Source: Aureispira sp.
Lineage (GTDB): Bacteria; Bacteroidota; Bacteroidia; Chitinophagales; Saprospiraceae
Direction of reading: 5' to 3'
DNA: 64,000 bases
Assembly: GCA_024222455.1 (NCBI GenBank)
Contig: JAAEPD010000225.1
Span: forward strand, 1-64,000
Shown here one piece after another: positions 42,883-51,637 of the stretch. Below the pieces are notes generated by a model that worked only from the letters and a program-made list of their open reading frames with translations, had not been told where the DNA came from and did not search any database. The first letter of the stretch is position 1. Every line of letters begins with the position of its first letter. A program made the position numbers and the translations under genes.

Positions 42883-44157
42883 ATGATGATGAGAACAATA
42901 TATTTAAGCATACTTTTCATTGCTTTTTCAATACTTTTGCAGGCTCAGAATAAAGATTTTCTTTATACTAATGTAAAAATACATGTAGGTACTGGGTTGA
43001 TTATAGAAAATGGTGCAGTAGGCATCAAAGATGGCAAAATTGCAGTTGTCAGCGAAAATGGAGATGCCCTAAAAAAGGATTATAAAACAGTTATAGATGG
43101 TAAGGGACAAGAACTCTACCCTACGTTTATAGCTCCTAACACACGTTTGGGCCTAGAAGAAGTAGAAGCAGTACGTTCTATGCGTGACTATAGAGAAGTT
43201 GGTCATTTTAATCCAAATGTTCGCTCTCTTATAGCTTACAATACAGACTCTAAAGTAACTCCAACTATCCGTACTAATGGTATTTTATTGACACAAGTAG
43301 TCCCTGAAGGTGGCCGTATATCTGGACAATCAAGCATACTGTATACAGAGGCTGACAACTGGGAAGATGCTACATTACTAGCTGATGATGGTATTCATTT
43401 ACGTTGGCCAAACCGCTTTCACTACTCAGGTTGGTGGGCACAACCAGGTCCAACCAAGAACAACAAGAACTATGATCGTGACTTACAAGCCATCAAGGTG
43501 TATATGGACGCTGCCCAAGCTTATTACAAAAAAGATGTGGTAGAAACCAAAAACATAAAATTTGAAGCTATGAAAGGCTTGTTTGAAAAGAACAAACGTC
43601 TTTTTGTGCATGTTGATGATGCTCGTGGCATCATGGAGGCGGTGCGTTTATTGAAGCCTTATGGTGTAGATGTAGTCATACAAGGAGGTGCAGAGTCTTG
43701 GCAAATCACTAAGTTTTTGAAAGAGTATAAAATTCCTGTTATTTTGAGCAATGTACATAGTTTGCCTAAACATACAGATTCAGACATAGATCAACCTTTC
43801 AAAACACCTAATATATTACACGAAAATGGGGTTAAATTCGCATTTAGTATGGAAGGTAGCTGGAATGTACGTAATCTAATGTTCCAAGCTGGGCAAGCTA
43901 TTGCTTATGGATTGCCCAAGGAAACTGCTGTAAAAGCATTGACGCTACAAACTGCTGAAATTTTGGGTATTTCTCAGCGTGTGGGGAGTATAGAAGTTGG
44001 TAAAGATGCTACCTTCATCGTCTCTAAAGGGGATGCATTAGATATGCGTACTTCTATAGTTACAGATGCTTATATTGCAGGAAAGAAGGTTGACTTGAGC
44101 GACAAACAAAAAGTGCTTTATGAAAAATACAAGGAGAAATATGAACTAAAGGATTAG
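42883..44157 (+). CDS. Secreted amidohydrolase-fold protein lacking HxH
   Basis: 424 aa. Signal peptide (1-21), then an amidohydrolase-like composite (IIENGAVGIKDGKIAVV, LYPTFIAPNTRLG, and the closing GSIEVGKDATFIVSKGD). The HxH metal site is N86-T-R88, so catalysis by the usual binuclear route is unlikely. It closely resembles the metal-free first half of the preceding protein and follows it by 13 bp. It may pair with the active unit as a structural subunit. Three ATGs in a row (42883, 42886, 42889) leave the exact start open. Confidence 0.8.
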   Translation: MMMRTIYLSILFIAFSILLQAQNKDFLYTNVKIHVGTGLIIENGAVGIKDGKIAVVSENGDALKKDYKTVIDGKGQELYPTFIAPNTRLGLEEVEAVRSMRDYREVGHFNPNVRSLIAYNTDSKVTPTIRTNGILLTQVVPEGGRISGQSSILYTEADNWEDATLLADDGIHLRWPNRFHYSGWWAQPGPTKNNKNYDRDLQAIKVYMDAAQAYYKKDVVETKNIKFEAMKGLFEKNKRLFVHVDDARGIMEAVRLLKPYGVDVVIQGGAESWQITKFLKEYKIPVILSNVHSLPKHTDSDIDQPFKTPNILHENGVKFAFSMEGSWNVRNLMFQAGQAIAYGLPKETAVKALTLQTAEILGISQRVGSIEVGKDATFIVSKGDALDMRTSIVTDAYIAGKKVDLSDKQKVLYEKYKEKYELKD

Positions 44158-44164
44158 AAAAAGT

Positions 44165-44198
44165 AAAAGGAGCTAACTTCAACAGTTAGCTCCTTTTT
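44165..44198. terminator. Bidirectional terminator
   Basis: AAAAGGAGCTAACT (44165-44178) pairs perfectly with AGTTAGCTCCTTTT (44184-44197) around TCAAC. It serves both the amidohydrolase pair and the converging prs gene. Confidence 0.9.
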
Positions 44199-44221
44199 TA
44201 TTTCTCAAACAATGAGATCGC

Positions 44222-45184
44222 TTACTTAGCAAAATCACGTTTTGGTTTATCTACAAACAAGGCAGAGATAGAACGCTGCTCATGAATATTTCGGACAGCT
44301 CTAGCAAATAATTTAGCAGCAGAAACTACCTTGATACGACTAGATTTTTTGCGTAAAGGAATGGTATCTGTTACCACCAACTCTGTCAAGTCAGATGCTT
44401 CTATACGCTCATAAGCTGGACCAGACAATACTGGATGTGTGATAAAGGCACGAACACTTTTAGCTCCTTTTTCTCTCAATATAGTAGCAGCTTTGCACAA
44501 GGTACCAGCGGTATCTACAATATCATCGATCAAGATCACATCTTTTCCATCAACGTCTCCAATCACAGTCATTTCAGCTACTTCATTAGCTTTTTTGCGA
44601 TATTTATCACAGATCACTAGACCTGTTCCAAAATGTTGAGCATAAGCTCGAGCACGTTTAGTACTTCCTACATCAGGAGAAGCAAACACTACATTATCTG
44701 TATCCTCTCCTTCTAAGTAAGGCATAAAAATAGCTTCACTCTTTAAGTGATCTACAGGGATATCAAAAAAGCCTTGAATTTGATCTGCATGTAAGTCCAT
44801 TGTCACAATACGATTAACTCCAGCTGCACTCAGAATATTGGCAATCAATTTAGCACCAATTGCGACTCTTGGCTTGTCTTTTCTATCTTGACGTGCATAT
44901 CCATAATAAGGAATAACAGCAGTAATATACCCTGCAGAAGCTCGTTTAGCAGCATCAATCATTAAGAGTAACTCCATAATATTATCGGTAGGAGCAAACG
45001 TAGATTGTATAAAAAACACATAGTTTCCTCGAACAGATTCTATAATGTTAGCCTGCATTTCACCATCACTGAATTTTTGAATATCTACATTCCCCAAAGG
45101 TTGACCATAGAAATCCACAATTTTTTCAGCTAAATACCTAGAGGCCATTCCTGAGAATAGCTTAACGTCGGTCATTGTTGTCAT
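44222..45184 (-). CDS. prs: Ribose-phosphate pyrophosphokinase
   Basis: 320 aa. It makes PRPP from ribose 5-phosphate and ATP for nucleotide, His and Trp synthesis. Present are the ATP-binding flexible loop (YYGYARQDRKDKPR), the MDLHADQIQGFFDIPVDHL segment, the PRPP-binding motif VILIDDIVDTAGTL and the regulatory TDTIPLR. Length fits the family. Starts at either Met1 or Met4. Monocistronic with its own promoter. Confidence 0.96.
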   Translation of the reverse strand: MTTMTDVKLFSGMASRYLAEKIVDFYGQPLGNVDIQKFSDGEMQANIIESVRGNYVFFIQSTFAPTDNIMELLLMIDAAKRASAGYITAVIPYYGYARQDRKDKPRVAIGAKLIANILSAAGVNRIVTMDLHADQIQGFFDIPVDHLKSEAIFMPYLEGEDTDNVVFASPDVGSTKRARAYAQHFGTGLVICDKYRKKANEVAEMTVIGDVDGKDVILIDDIVDTAGTLCKAATILREKGAKSVRAFITHPVLSGPAYERIEASDLTELVVTDTIPLRKKSSRIKVVSAAKLFARAVRNIHEQRSISALFVDKPKRDFAK

Positions 45185-45303
45185 GATAAAGTTGGATATA
45201 TTTGTGTATATAAATAAAGAATTAGTAAAATCGAATTCAGTTGATTATGAGTCTCTTAAGACTCTACACTTCCACTATTACTATTACCGACTATTGCATG
45301 CCG

Positions 45304-45311
45304 CAAAGGTA
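45304..45311 (-). promoter_or_regulatory. -7 box of prs
   Basis: Minus-strand TACCTTTG, 119 bp upstream of the prs start. No good -33 box. Confidence 0.45.
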
Positions 45312-45449
45312 GTTGATTTATTCTAAAAATAAAATGCTCTTAACCTATAATTGATTGGTTTACTATTTCTTAACATTGGCTTTAGGATAGAATCGAACAA
45401 AATGTCCTATTTATTAGGATTTTATGTGCTGTAAAACCAAACAAAACCT

Positions 45450-45457
45450 TAACTTTG
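45450..45457 (+). promoter_or_regulatory. -7 box of the CpcT-like lipoprotein gene
   Basis: TAACTTTG, 44 bp before the ATG at 45502. No good -33 box. Confidence 0.5.
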
Positions 45458-45501
45458 CAGGCAAATAGCTCTATCAATAATTAAGAAAACAAGAGATTCT
45501 A

Positions 45502-46236
45502 ATGAAAAAACTACCATTACTTTTGCTACCAATAGTTTTTATACTAATGGGTTGCCCTGGTAAAAAATTAAGTAAGCCTATCTATCTACGCTCTACTGTA
45601 GATGTAGACAAGCTAACTGATATTGATAATAAATTTGATCGTTTTAAGCAACAGATACTTGGACACTTTTCTAACAAAGAACAAGTCAAAAACAATCCTG
45701 GCTTAGGAGAAAGAGAACAAGAATTTATAATTGTACCTGCATTAGAGGAGCGTCCTGGTGAATTTTGGGTTTACCTAGAATTTTTCTCTCCAAGTTTGGT
45801 AGATGAACCAATCAATCACCGTGTAGAACAATATGTTCGTGTAGATAGAGACACGTTCCGAATGGAAGTTTACCTACTCAAAGAACCTGAAAAGTATGTT
45901 AATGCATGGAAAAAAGAAAAGCCTTTGGAGGGCTTGAATACTAAAAAAGATTTGATTCGTGTCAACAATTGTGATTTATTGATTGTGGCAGATGAAAAAC
46001 CACATACCTTTCATACCCTAGCCCCAGAAGATATTAATTGTGAGTTGGGTAGTGCAGGGACTACTAAATATGTTAACTTGTACTTTGGTTTATCTGATAT
46101 AGGATACAACATGCGTTTCCAATTTTATGATGCAGCCAAAAAGATCCTAAGAGAAACAGAGACCGATCTAATTTTCAAAAAACTAGATTACAGAACGGAG
46201 ACGTATAGAGATTATACAAAAAAAGAAAAAGACTAA
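45502..46236 (+). CDS. CpcT/CpeT-like lipoprotein
   Basis: 244 aa. The lipobox ILMGC18 marks a lipid-anchored protein. The rest follows the CpcT/CpeT chromophore-lyase fold: ILGHFSNKEQVKNNP, FWVYLEFFSP, INHRVEQYVRVDRDTFRMEVYLLKEP, a central NNCDLLIV (where CpcT has GC-x-V/L) and NCELGSAGTTKYVNLYFGLSDIGYN. In cyanobacteria these lyases attach phycobilins to light-harvesting proteins. Nothing phycobilin-related is seen here, so this branch likely binds another hydrophobic ligand in the envelope. The homology call rests on motif order only. Confidence 0.7.
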   Translation: MKKLPLLLLPIVFILMGCPGKKLSKPIYLRSTVDVDKLTDIDNKFDRFKQQILGHFSNKEQVKNNPGLGEREQEFIIVPALEERPGEFWVYLEFFSPSLVDEPINHRVEQYVRVDRDTFRMEVYLLKEPEKYVNAWKKEKPLEGLNTKKDLIRVNNCDLLIVADEKPHTFHTLAPEDINCELGSAGTTKYVNLYFGLSDIGYNMRFQFYDAAKKILRETETDLIFKKLDYRTETYRDYTKKEKD

Positions 46237-46258
46237 TCTACCATAAAAGAGATATACT

Positions 46259-46293
46259 AAGGTAAACAGCAGTTATGTTGTTTACCTTTTTTT
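46259..46293 (+). terminator. Terminator of the CpcT-like gene
   Basis: AAGGTAAACAGCA (46259-46271) pairs with TGTTGTTTACCTT (46276-46288, one wobble) and is followed by a T-run. The histidine kinase gene starts 13 bp later. Confidence 0.85.
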
Positions 46294-46305
46294 GTACATT
46301 AGTAT

Positions 46306-49300
46306 ATGCATTGGCCTCTCAACATAAAATTTTATATTTTAATCAGTCTCCTTTATTGTGGCTCACTTGTGGCTCAACAGCCTGTGGCTTTTCATATTGG
46401 AGAAAAGGATGGGTTCCCCAATAGTGAGATTTATGATATGATTCATACTCCTGATGGATTCCTTTGGTTAGGAACCAATCGAGGTCTATTTAGATATGAT
46501 GGACAAGAATTCAAGCATTACCCTGTCCAATCCGCCTCTCCTGCCAAAACTCATTTTGCTCTAGATAAAATGGGACGTATTTGGTGCATGAATTTTTCTA
46601 ACCAGATTTTTTATTTAGAAAATGATACCCTCAAAGAATTCACTCCATTAAGGTCTCACAAAATAAACCGTTTAAAGAATTTTGATTTTGACCACAAACG
46701 CAATCTATTGTGGTTGGCTACAGCCAAAGGAGTTTTGAAATATAACTTAAACACAGAAAAATGGTCTAATTATCATTCCAAACAAGTCATTCAAGGAGTT
46801 GCGTCCAACCATGATATGGTCATAACTTGCAACAGCCAAAGATATGCTTTATATGATAGTGTTCTGGATAGTTTTGTATTTGCAAACTTTTCCTTTCCTC
46901 AAACATCCACTTACCTTAGCTATTTAAACAACAAAATATTTAGCTCTACACAACAAAATGTACCACTCCCCAATACCTCAGGCATCTCTGTTTGGCAACA
47001 AGACAAGTTTACCCCCTTATTACTTCCTAATTTAGATGAGTTACAAAACAGTAGCAATATGTTTTGGATTCAAGATGCTAATAAAAATTATTGGTTACTA
47101 ACCAATAATGGCGCATTAGGCTATACTCCTGATCTAAAAAATGTCTTATTGGATGGTAAACGATTATTGCCAGGCAAAATTATTACAGAATTACTTTTGG
47201 ATAAAGAGGGAATTTATTGGATAAGCACCTTACAAAGTGGATTGTACCAAATTCCATCTTTTGAAGTATTCTTGCAAGATGAAAAAAACTCTAGCCTTTT
47301 AGATAATCGCCTAACAGCTATAAAATCTATCTCCACAGACCAATTGCTACTAGCAGACAAAGCAGGAAATATATCATATTGGGATACTAAAAATAAGGCT
47401 CTTGTAAATAATATAAAAGTGACTGCATCTTTCAGTCAAAATATTTATCATTTCTGGCAAACCCCTAATCAACAAGACATTTATTTTAGTTATATCAAAT
47501 TGGTTAACAACCAAGACCTTGAAGAAGGCTACCCTCCTGCAAAATCAACAACAATCATTAATAATCATGCAGTTATAGGCAACAACTTTTCTACTCAGCT
47601 TGTCAACCTCTTGCCTAATCTAGGGAAATCCCCACCTACATTTAACTATGGTAAAGCTGCAACATCCTCTACTTTTTTCATAAGTACATTACTTAGAAGG
47701 CAACGTACCAGAACTGTATTAAGTGATCACTCTAAACAACACTTCTGGGTTGGTTATTCTGATGATTTATATTGCTATACATTAGAAGATACCAGCTTCC
47801 ATATCATCAAAAATAATAAGGAAAAAACTAGTATTATAGCTACAGACTTGAAACAATCTACTGATGGTCTTTTATGGGTAAGCACAACCGAAAATGGAGT
47901 TTTGGGCATAAAAGACAGTACTGTTTTATTCCACTATACTATAAACAATGGCCTAAGTAGCAATACGTGTACAAAGCTCTTGATTGATGAAACTCAAAAA
48001 ATTTGGGCGCTTAGTGATAATGGAATCAACAAGATTGATTATAACACAGATCAAATTGAGCTTTTTGATAAAAAGGATGGCTTACACAATTACAACTTAC
48101 AAGACTTTGTATTCCATCAAGATCAAGTTTATGTTATCACATCTAAGGGAATGATCAATTTCCCCAAAGATATTTCATTCACCAATACTGTGGCCCCCTC
48201 TATTTTTCTGAATAGTGTTGCCATAAACAATCAAGACACCTCCATAAGTGAGCATTACAGCCTTGCTTACGATCAAAATAATATCAAAATAAGTTTTAAG
48301 GCTCTAGCTTATCGTAGTCAGGGTGATTTTCAGTTTAAATATCGCATGCTAGGAATTGATACTACATGGCAATTCACAGGCAATAACAACATTAATTTCC
48401 CTGCACTAAATAGTGGCGAATATACTTTTGAGGTCAAAGCATTGAATGAAGATGGTGTAGAAAGTCTAGAGCAAATTCGTATTAACTTTATTATTCGACC
48501 TCCATTTTGGAAAACACTTTGGTTTAATGCTGCAATTTTATTAATTTTAATATTAATTATACGTCAAGTTTATAAGTATAGACTTCGAAATATAACCAAG
48601 CAGCACCAACTAGAACAAGATCGCAATAAGATAGCCCTCGAAAAAAGCGATGTAGAACGGCAATTCCGTAGTTCACAACTTGCTGCGCTCAAAGCGCAGA
48701 TGAATCCTCATTTTATTTTTAATGCTTTAAACTCTATCCAAGAATATATTTTGCTAAATGAAAAGAGATTAGCAAACGAATATTTAGGTAAGTTTGCAGA
48801 CTTAATGCGTCTAACATTAGACATGTCAAACCAAGATACCGTTATACTAGATGACGAGCTCAAGGCATTAAACCTATATTTAGATCTGGAAGCAGTACGT
48901 TTTGAAGATACATTTGAATATACCATAGATCTTGATCCGCAGTTGCAAAACAGCCATATTCAATTGCCATCTATGTTGATTCAACCCTATATAGAAAATG
49001 CGATTAAACATGGCTTATTACACAAAGTAATAGATCGAAAATTATCTATACAATTTGAATTTAAAGAAGCCGAACAACTTTTGATTTGTACTATTCTAGA
49101 CAATGGGATTGGCCGAAAAGCATCTATGGAGATAAATAAACGAAAACCTAAAAACCATAAGTCTTTTGCAATGAGTGCCAATCAGAAGCGATTAGAATTA
49201 CTTAACCATGCAAGAACACACGTTATTGGTATAGAGATAAAGGATTTGTATGATGAGAATAAAGTAGCAGCAGGAACAGAGGTTATTCTAAATATTCCAA

Positions 49301-49314
49301 TAGAACTCTTTTAA
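46306..49314 (+). CDS. LytS-type histidine kinase with beta-propeller sensor
   Basis: 1002 aa. Signal peptide, a long periplasmic two-component-regulator propeller region (about 25-640, repeats like GFLWLGTNRGLFRYDG), a Y_Y_Y-type Ig domain (about 645-735), one membrane helix (about 740-757), a coiled coil and a LytS/YehU kinase core. His802 in QMNPHFIFNALNSIQEYI is the expected phosphoacceptor. The ATP-binding N-box is IENAIKHGL, and the G-box DNGIG. It should sense an extracytoplasmic cue, perhaps a polymer. The partner regulator follows 66 bp downstream. The domain plan is like hybrid polysaccharide sensors but without the receiver. Confidence 0.92.
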   Translation: MHWPLNIKFYILISLLYCGSLVAQQPVAFHIGEKDGFPNSEIYDMIHTPDGFLWLGTNRGLFRYDGQEFKHYPVQSASPAKTHFALDKMGRIWCMNFSNQIFYLENDTLKEFTPLRSHKINRLKNFDFDHKRNLLWLATAKGVLKYNLNTEKWSNYHSKQVIQGVASNHDMVITCNSQRYALYDSVLDSFVFANFSFPQTSTYLSYLNNKIFSSTQQNVPLPNTSGISVWQQDKFTPLLLPNLDELQNSSNMFWIQDANKNYWLLTNNGALGYTPDLKNVLLDGKRLLPGKIITELLLDKEGIYWISTLQSGLYQIPSFEVFLQDEKNSSLLDNRLTAIKSISTDQLLLADKAGNISYWDTKNKALVNNIKVTASFSQNIYHFWQTPNQQDIYFSYIKLVNNQDLEEGYPPAKSTTIINNHAVIGNNFSTQLVNLLPNLGKSPPTFNYGKAATSSTFFISTLLRRQRTRTVLSDHSKQHFWVGYSDDLYCYTLEDTSFHIIKNNKEKTSIIATDLKQSTDGLLWVSTTENGVLGIKDSTVLFHYTINNGLSSNTCTKLLIDETQKIWALSDNGINKIDYNTDQIELFDKKDGLHNYNLQDFVFHQDQVYVITSKGMINFPKDISFTNTVAPSIFLNSVAINNQDTSISEHYSLAYDQNNIKISFKALAYRSQGDFQFKYRMLGIDTTWQFTGNNNINFPALNSGEYTFEVKALNEDGVESLEQIRINFIIRPPFWKTLWFNAAILLILILIIRQVYKYRLRNITKQHQLEQDRNKIALEKSDVERQFRSSQLAALKAQMNPHFIFNALNSIQEYILLNEKRLANEYLGKFADLMRLTLDMSNQDTVILDDELKALNLYLDLEAVRFEDTFEYTIDLDPQLQNSHIQLPSMLIQPYIENAIKHGLLHKVIDRKLSIQFEFKEAEQLLICTILDNGIGRKASMEINKRKPKNHKSFAMSANQKRLELLNHARTHVIGIEIKDLYDENKVAAGTEVILNIPIELF

Positions 49315-49380
49315 CATTAGTTTGTGAAGTTAGAGATGTACAAACTATTATTTAAAAATGGACAGACTATAATATAAGCT

Positions 49381-50145
49381 ATGAATGCGATTATTATTGA
49401 TGATGAGAATAAAGCTAGACGTGTCTTAAAAGCACTTCTAGAAGAGTATTGCCCTACAGTAACAGTAGTGGCAATGGCAGCTAATGTGCCTGACGGTGTA
49501 AAAGCTATTAATCAACATCAACCTGACTTGGTGTTTTTGGATATAGAAATGCCCCAATACAATGGGTTTCAACTATTAGAGTTTTTTGATAAAGGAGATT
49601 TTGGAATCGTATTCACCACAGCTTATAGCGAATATGCCATTCAAGCATTTCGGATATCAGCAATCGACTATTTACTCAAGCCTATTCAAATTAGTCAACT
49701 AATTGATGCAGTAGAGAAAGCTGCTGAACAGATAAAGCAACCTAAAAAACAAAATGCTCAACGACTAGAGGCCCTAAAAACGAATTTAGCCCCTAATAAT
49801 GGAAGTTTAGGGCGTATTGCACTACCAATAAGCAATGGTCTCTATTTTGCTAATATGGAAGATATTATATTTTTAGAAGCAGATTCTTCTTACACCTATG
49901 TTCACCTTATCAATGAGTCCCAAAAGCTTATTATATCTAAGTTGCTCAAAGATTTAGAAAAATTGCTACCTGAAAATAAGTTTGTTAGAATCCATCGAAA
50001 ATATCTTATCAATGTAGATCACATCAAGCAATATTTAAAAAGTGATGGTGGTTATGTGATAATGGCTAACAATCATCAATTGACCATAAGTCGACACAAG
50101 CGAGACAACTTACTCCAAGCTTTTGAAAACTTATATGGAGGTTAA
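49381..50145 (+). CDS. LytTR response regulator
   Basis: 254 aa. The receiver domain has the acidic pair Asp7/Asp8, phosphorylation site Asp54 (VFLDIEMP), the Thr in FTTAYSEYA and Lys in LLKPIQ. The C-terminal LytTR DNA-binding domain (about 150-254) has LEADSSYTYVHL and KFVRIHRKYLINVDHI. It is the cognate regulator of the kinase gene just upstream and would bind short imperfect direct repeats in target promoters. No such target could be singled out here. Its end lies 4 bp from the converging amidase gene. Confidence 0.94.
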   Translation: MNAIIIDDENKARRVLKALLEEYCPTVTVVAMAANVPDGVKAINQHQPDLVFLDIEMPQYNGFQLLEFFDKGDFGIVFTTAYSEYAIQAFRISAIDYLLKPIQISQLIDAVEKAAEQIKQPKKQNAQRLEALKTNLAPNNGSLGRIALPISNGLYFANMEDIIFLEADSSYTYVHLINESQKLIISKLLKDLEKLLPENKFVRIHRKYLINVDHIKQYLKSDGGYVIMANNHQLTISRHKRDNLLQAFENLYGG

Positions 50146-50149
50146 ACTA

Positions 50150-51307
50150 TTAATAATCTTTCAATAGTCCTTCTGTCATCCAATCAGCCAAAGCTTTTCG
50201 ATTACTAGCCAACAAGAATCGTTTTTGATCTGCTTTGTTTTGAATATTACCTACTTCTATAAATACACTAGTTGGTTTTATCTCTCTAAGCATGTGCAAA
50301 TCCCGACCAGTTACTGTTCCATGATACTCTCCTGATTTACGATGAATAGAGTATTTATCCTTCATAGTTTTGTGCAATCGAGTTGCCATCATTTTACTGA
50401 TCTGGTTATCAGGATAATGGTAGAAAAACAAGTCAATTCGCTCTGATTTGCTTCTAGAATCTACATGAATCGCAATTGTTCGTTGGTATTCTATTCCTCT
50501 CTGACGATTTTGTATATACAACTTATTGATAACATCTGAGCGTTGAGTTAGTCGCTCTTTTTGCCCAAGCGGAAGCACCTCATTACCCCAACAGCGTTCA
50601 TCCATATCACAAGGCAAATACATTTCATTTCGGATTCCATCATTAGCGTCTCGAATGATCAAATACACAATAGCCCCATGCGAAATTAAGTTTCGAGCTA
50701 AACGCAAAGTAATATCATAAGCATACTCATCTTCCGAAATGGTTTTCCCATTGTACTTGGCCATAGCACCAGGATCTGGACCACCATGTCCTGCCACTAA
50801 ATAATAAACTGCTCCTGCTAGTTTTTTATCTTTGAGAGGCACATCAGCATAATCCTTTCCAAAAATAGGGAATGATCTATTCTTTGGAATAAACTGATCC
50901 ATATTAGTTGGGCACTTTTTGATATGATAAGGCACCCACAACTCTTTTTTCCCTCTTCTGAAATCACTATCTTTTCGCCCCAAAGTTTGCATTACGTCAT
51001 TATAACGCTCTATTTGTTTGGCTGTTTGCCAATCCTTAATTCCAACAGTAGAACGTATAGATTTACCATTGAATGTATATTTCTGCAAGGGCAAAGAATA
51101 GGTTCTACCTATAATCAAATAGGAGTTTTTCTTCAAACTATTCAGTTTGCAAAAATGATTGTAATTACACTCACTACGTTCTAGGTTATACCTTCCCAAC
51201 AACACATATATTCCGTCTCCTGCTTGAGCTTTTGTTTTGATATAGCTTTGAGCCTCACTTCCTAAACTTATGAATGCTAGTAAAACAACTAATATTTGTA
51301 CTTTCAT
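50150..51307 (-). CDS. N-acetylmuramoyl-L-alanine amidase
   Basis: 385 aa from the ATG at 51307, where a signal peptide starts (MKVQILVVLLAFISLGSEAQ). A degenerate LysM-like stretch (about 27-75) precedes an Amidase_3 zinc domain (about 165-385): His174 in VAGHGGPDPGA, the Glu in ISEDEYAYDI, His281 in IAIHVDS and catalytic Glu351 in VFIEVGN. It cleaves the amide between MurNAc and the stem peptide, for cell separation or remodelling. The insert with CDMDERCWGN between the zinc ligands is longer than in minimal amidases. A longer frame to 51355 was not accepted because it would bury the signal peptide. Confidence 0.88.
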   Translation of the reverse strand: MKVQILVVLLAFISLGSEAQSYIKTKAQAGDGIYVLLGRYNLERSECNYNHFCKLNSLKKNSYLIIGRTYSLPLQKYTFNGKSIRSTVGIKDWQTAKQIERYNDVMQTLGRKDSDFRRGKKELWVPYHIKKCPTNMDQFIPKNRSFPIFGKDYADVPLKDKKLAGAVYYLVAGHGGPDPGAMAKYNGKTISEDEYAYDITLRLARNLISHGAIVYLIIRDANDGIRNEMYLPCDMDERCWGNEVLPLGQKERLTQRSDVINKLYIQNRQRGIEYQRTIAIHVDSRSKSERIDLFFYHYPDNQISKMMATRLHKTMKDKYSIHRKSGEYHGTVTGRDLHMLREIKPTSVFIEVGNIQNKADQKRFLLASNRKALADWMTEGLLKDY

Positions 51308-51473
51308 TGATTCCTTATTCTGGTAAATAAACATACTTTCACTTCTTATATACAATCAGCTTGCCATTATATTATAACAATAGCAAACAAAATATTGCCT
51401 AAAAGACGTGAATTATCTTATAAATATCTCAAAAAACAAATAAACTACTAAATTTGTAGGCAATTTCAATTAT

Positions 51474-51617
51474 CCATAGTTCGCCATTTTTTTGTAAGCC
51501 ACTGATAATCAAAGCAAATCTCTAGCTTAGCTTTTTACATTAAAAACATGATTATCAAGAACTAAGAAACGATATTCTTTTATTCTTTGGCAAAAACTCA
51601 AAAAATAGCGAACTATT
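51474..51617 (-). repeat. 144-bp non-coding element, copy B
   Basis: Inverted relative to copies A and C. On the plus strand it starts CCATAGTTCGCC and ends AAAAAATAGCGAACTATT. The inner pair is TGATAATCA (51503-51511) / TGATTATCA (51549-51557), the latter followed by AAGAACTAAG, which matches the conserved CTTAGTTCTT block on the other strand. It ends 20 bp before the DUF368 gene. No other feature was noted in the rest of the 330-bp gap from 51308 to 51637. Confidence 0.75.
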
Positions 51618-51637
51618 AAATTATAAATAACACCATT

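Larger units (their letters stand above)
45185..45501. other. Divergent promoter region of prs and the CpcT-like gene
   Basis: 317 bp holding the minus-strand -7 box at 45304-45311 and the plus-strand one at 45450-45457. No ORF or further structure was noted apart from a short palindrome AGTCTCTTAAGACT (45249-45262). Confidence 0.55.
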
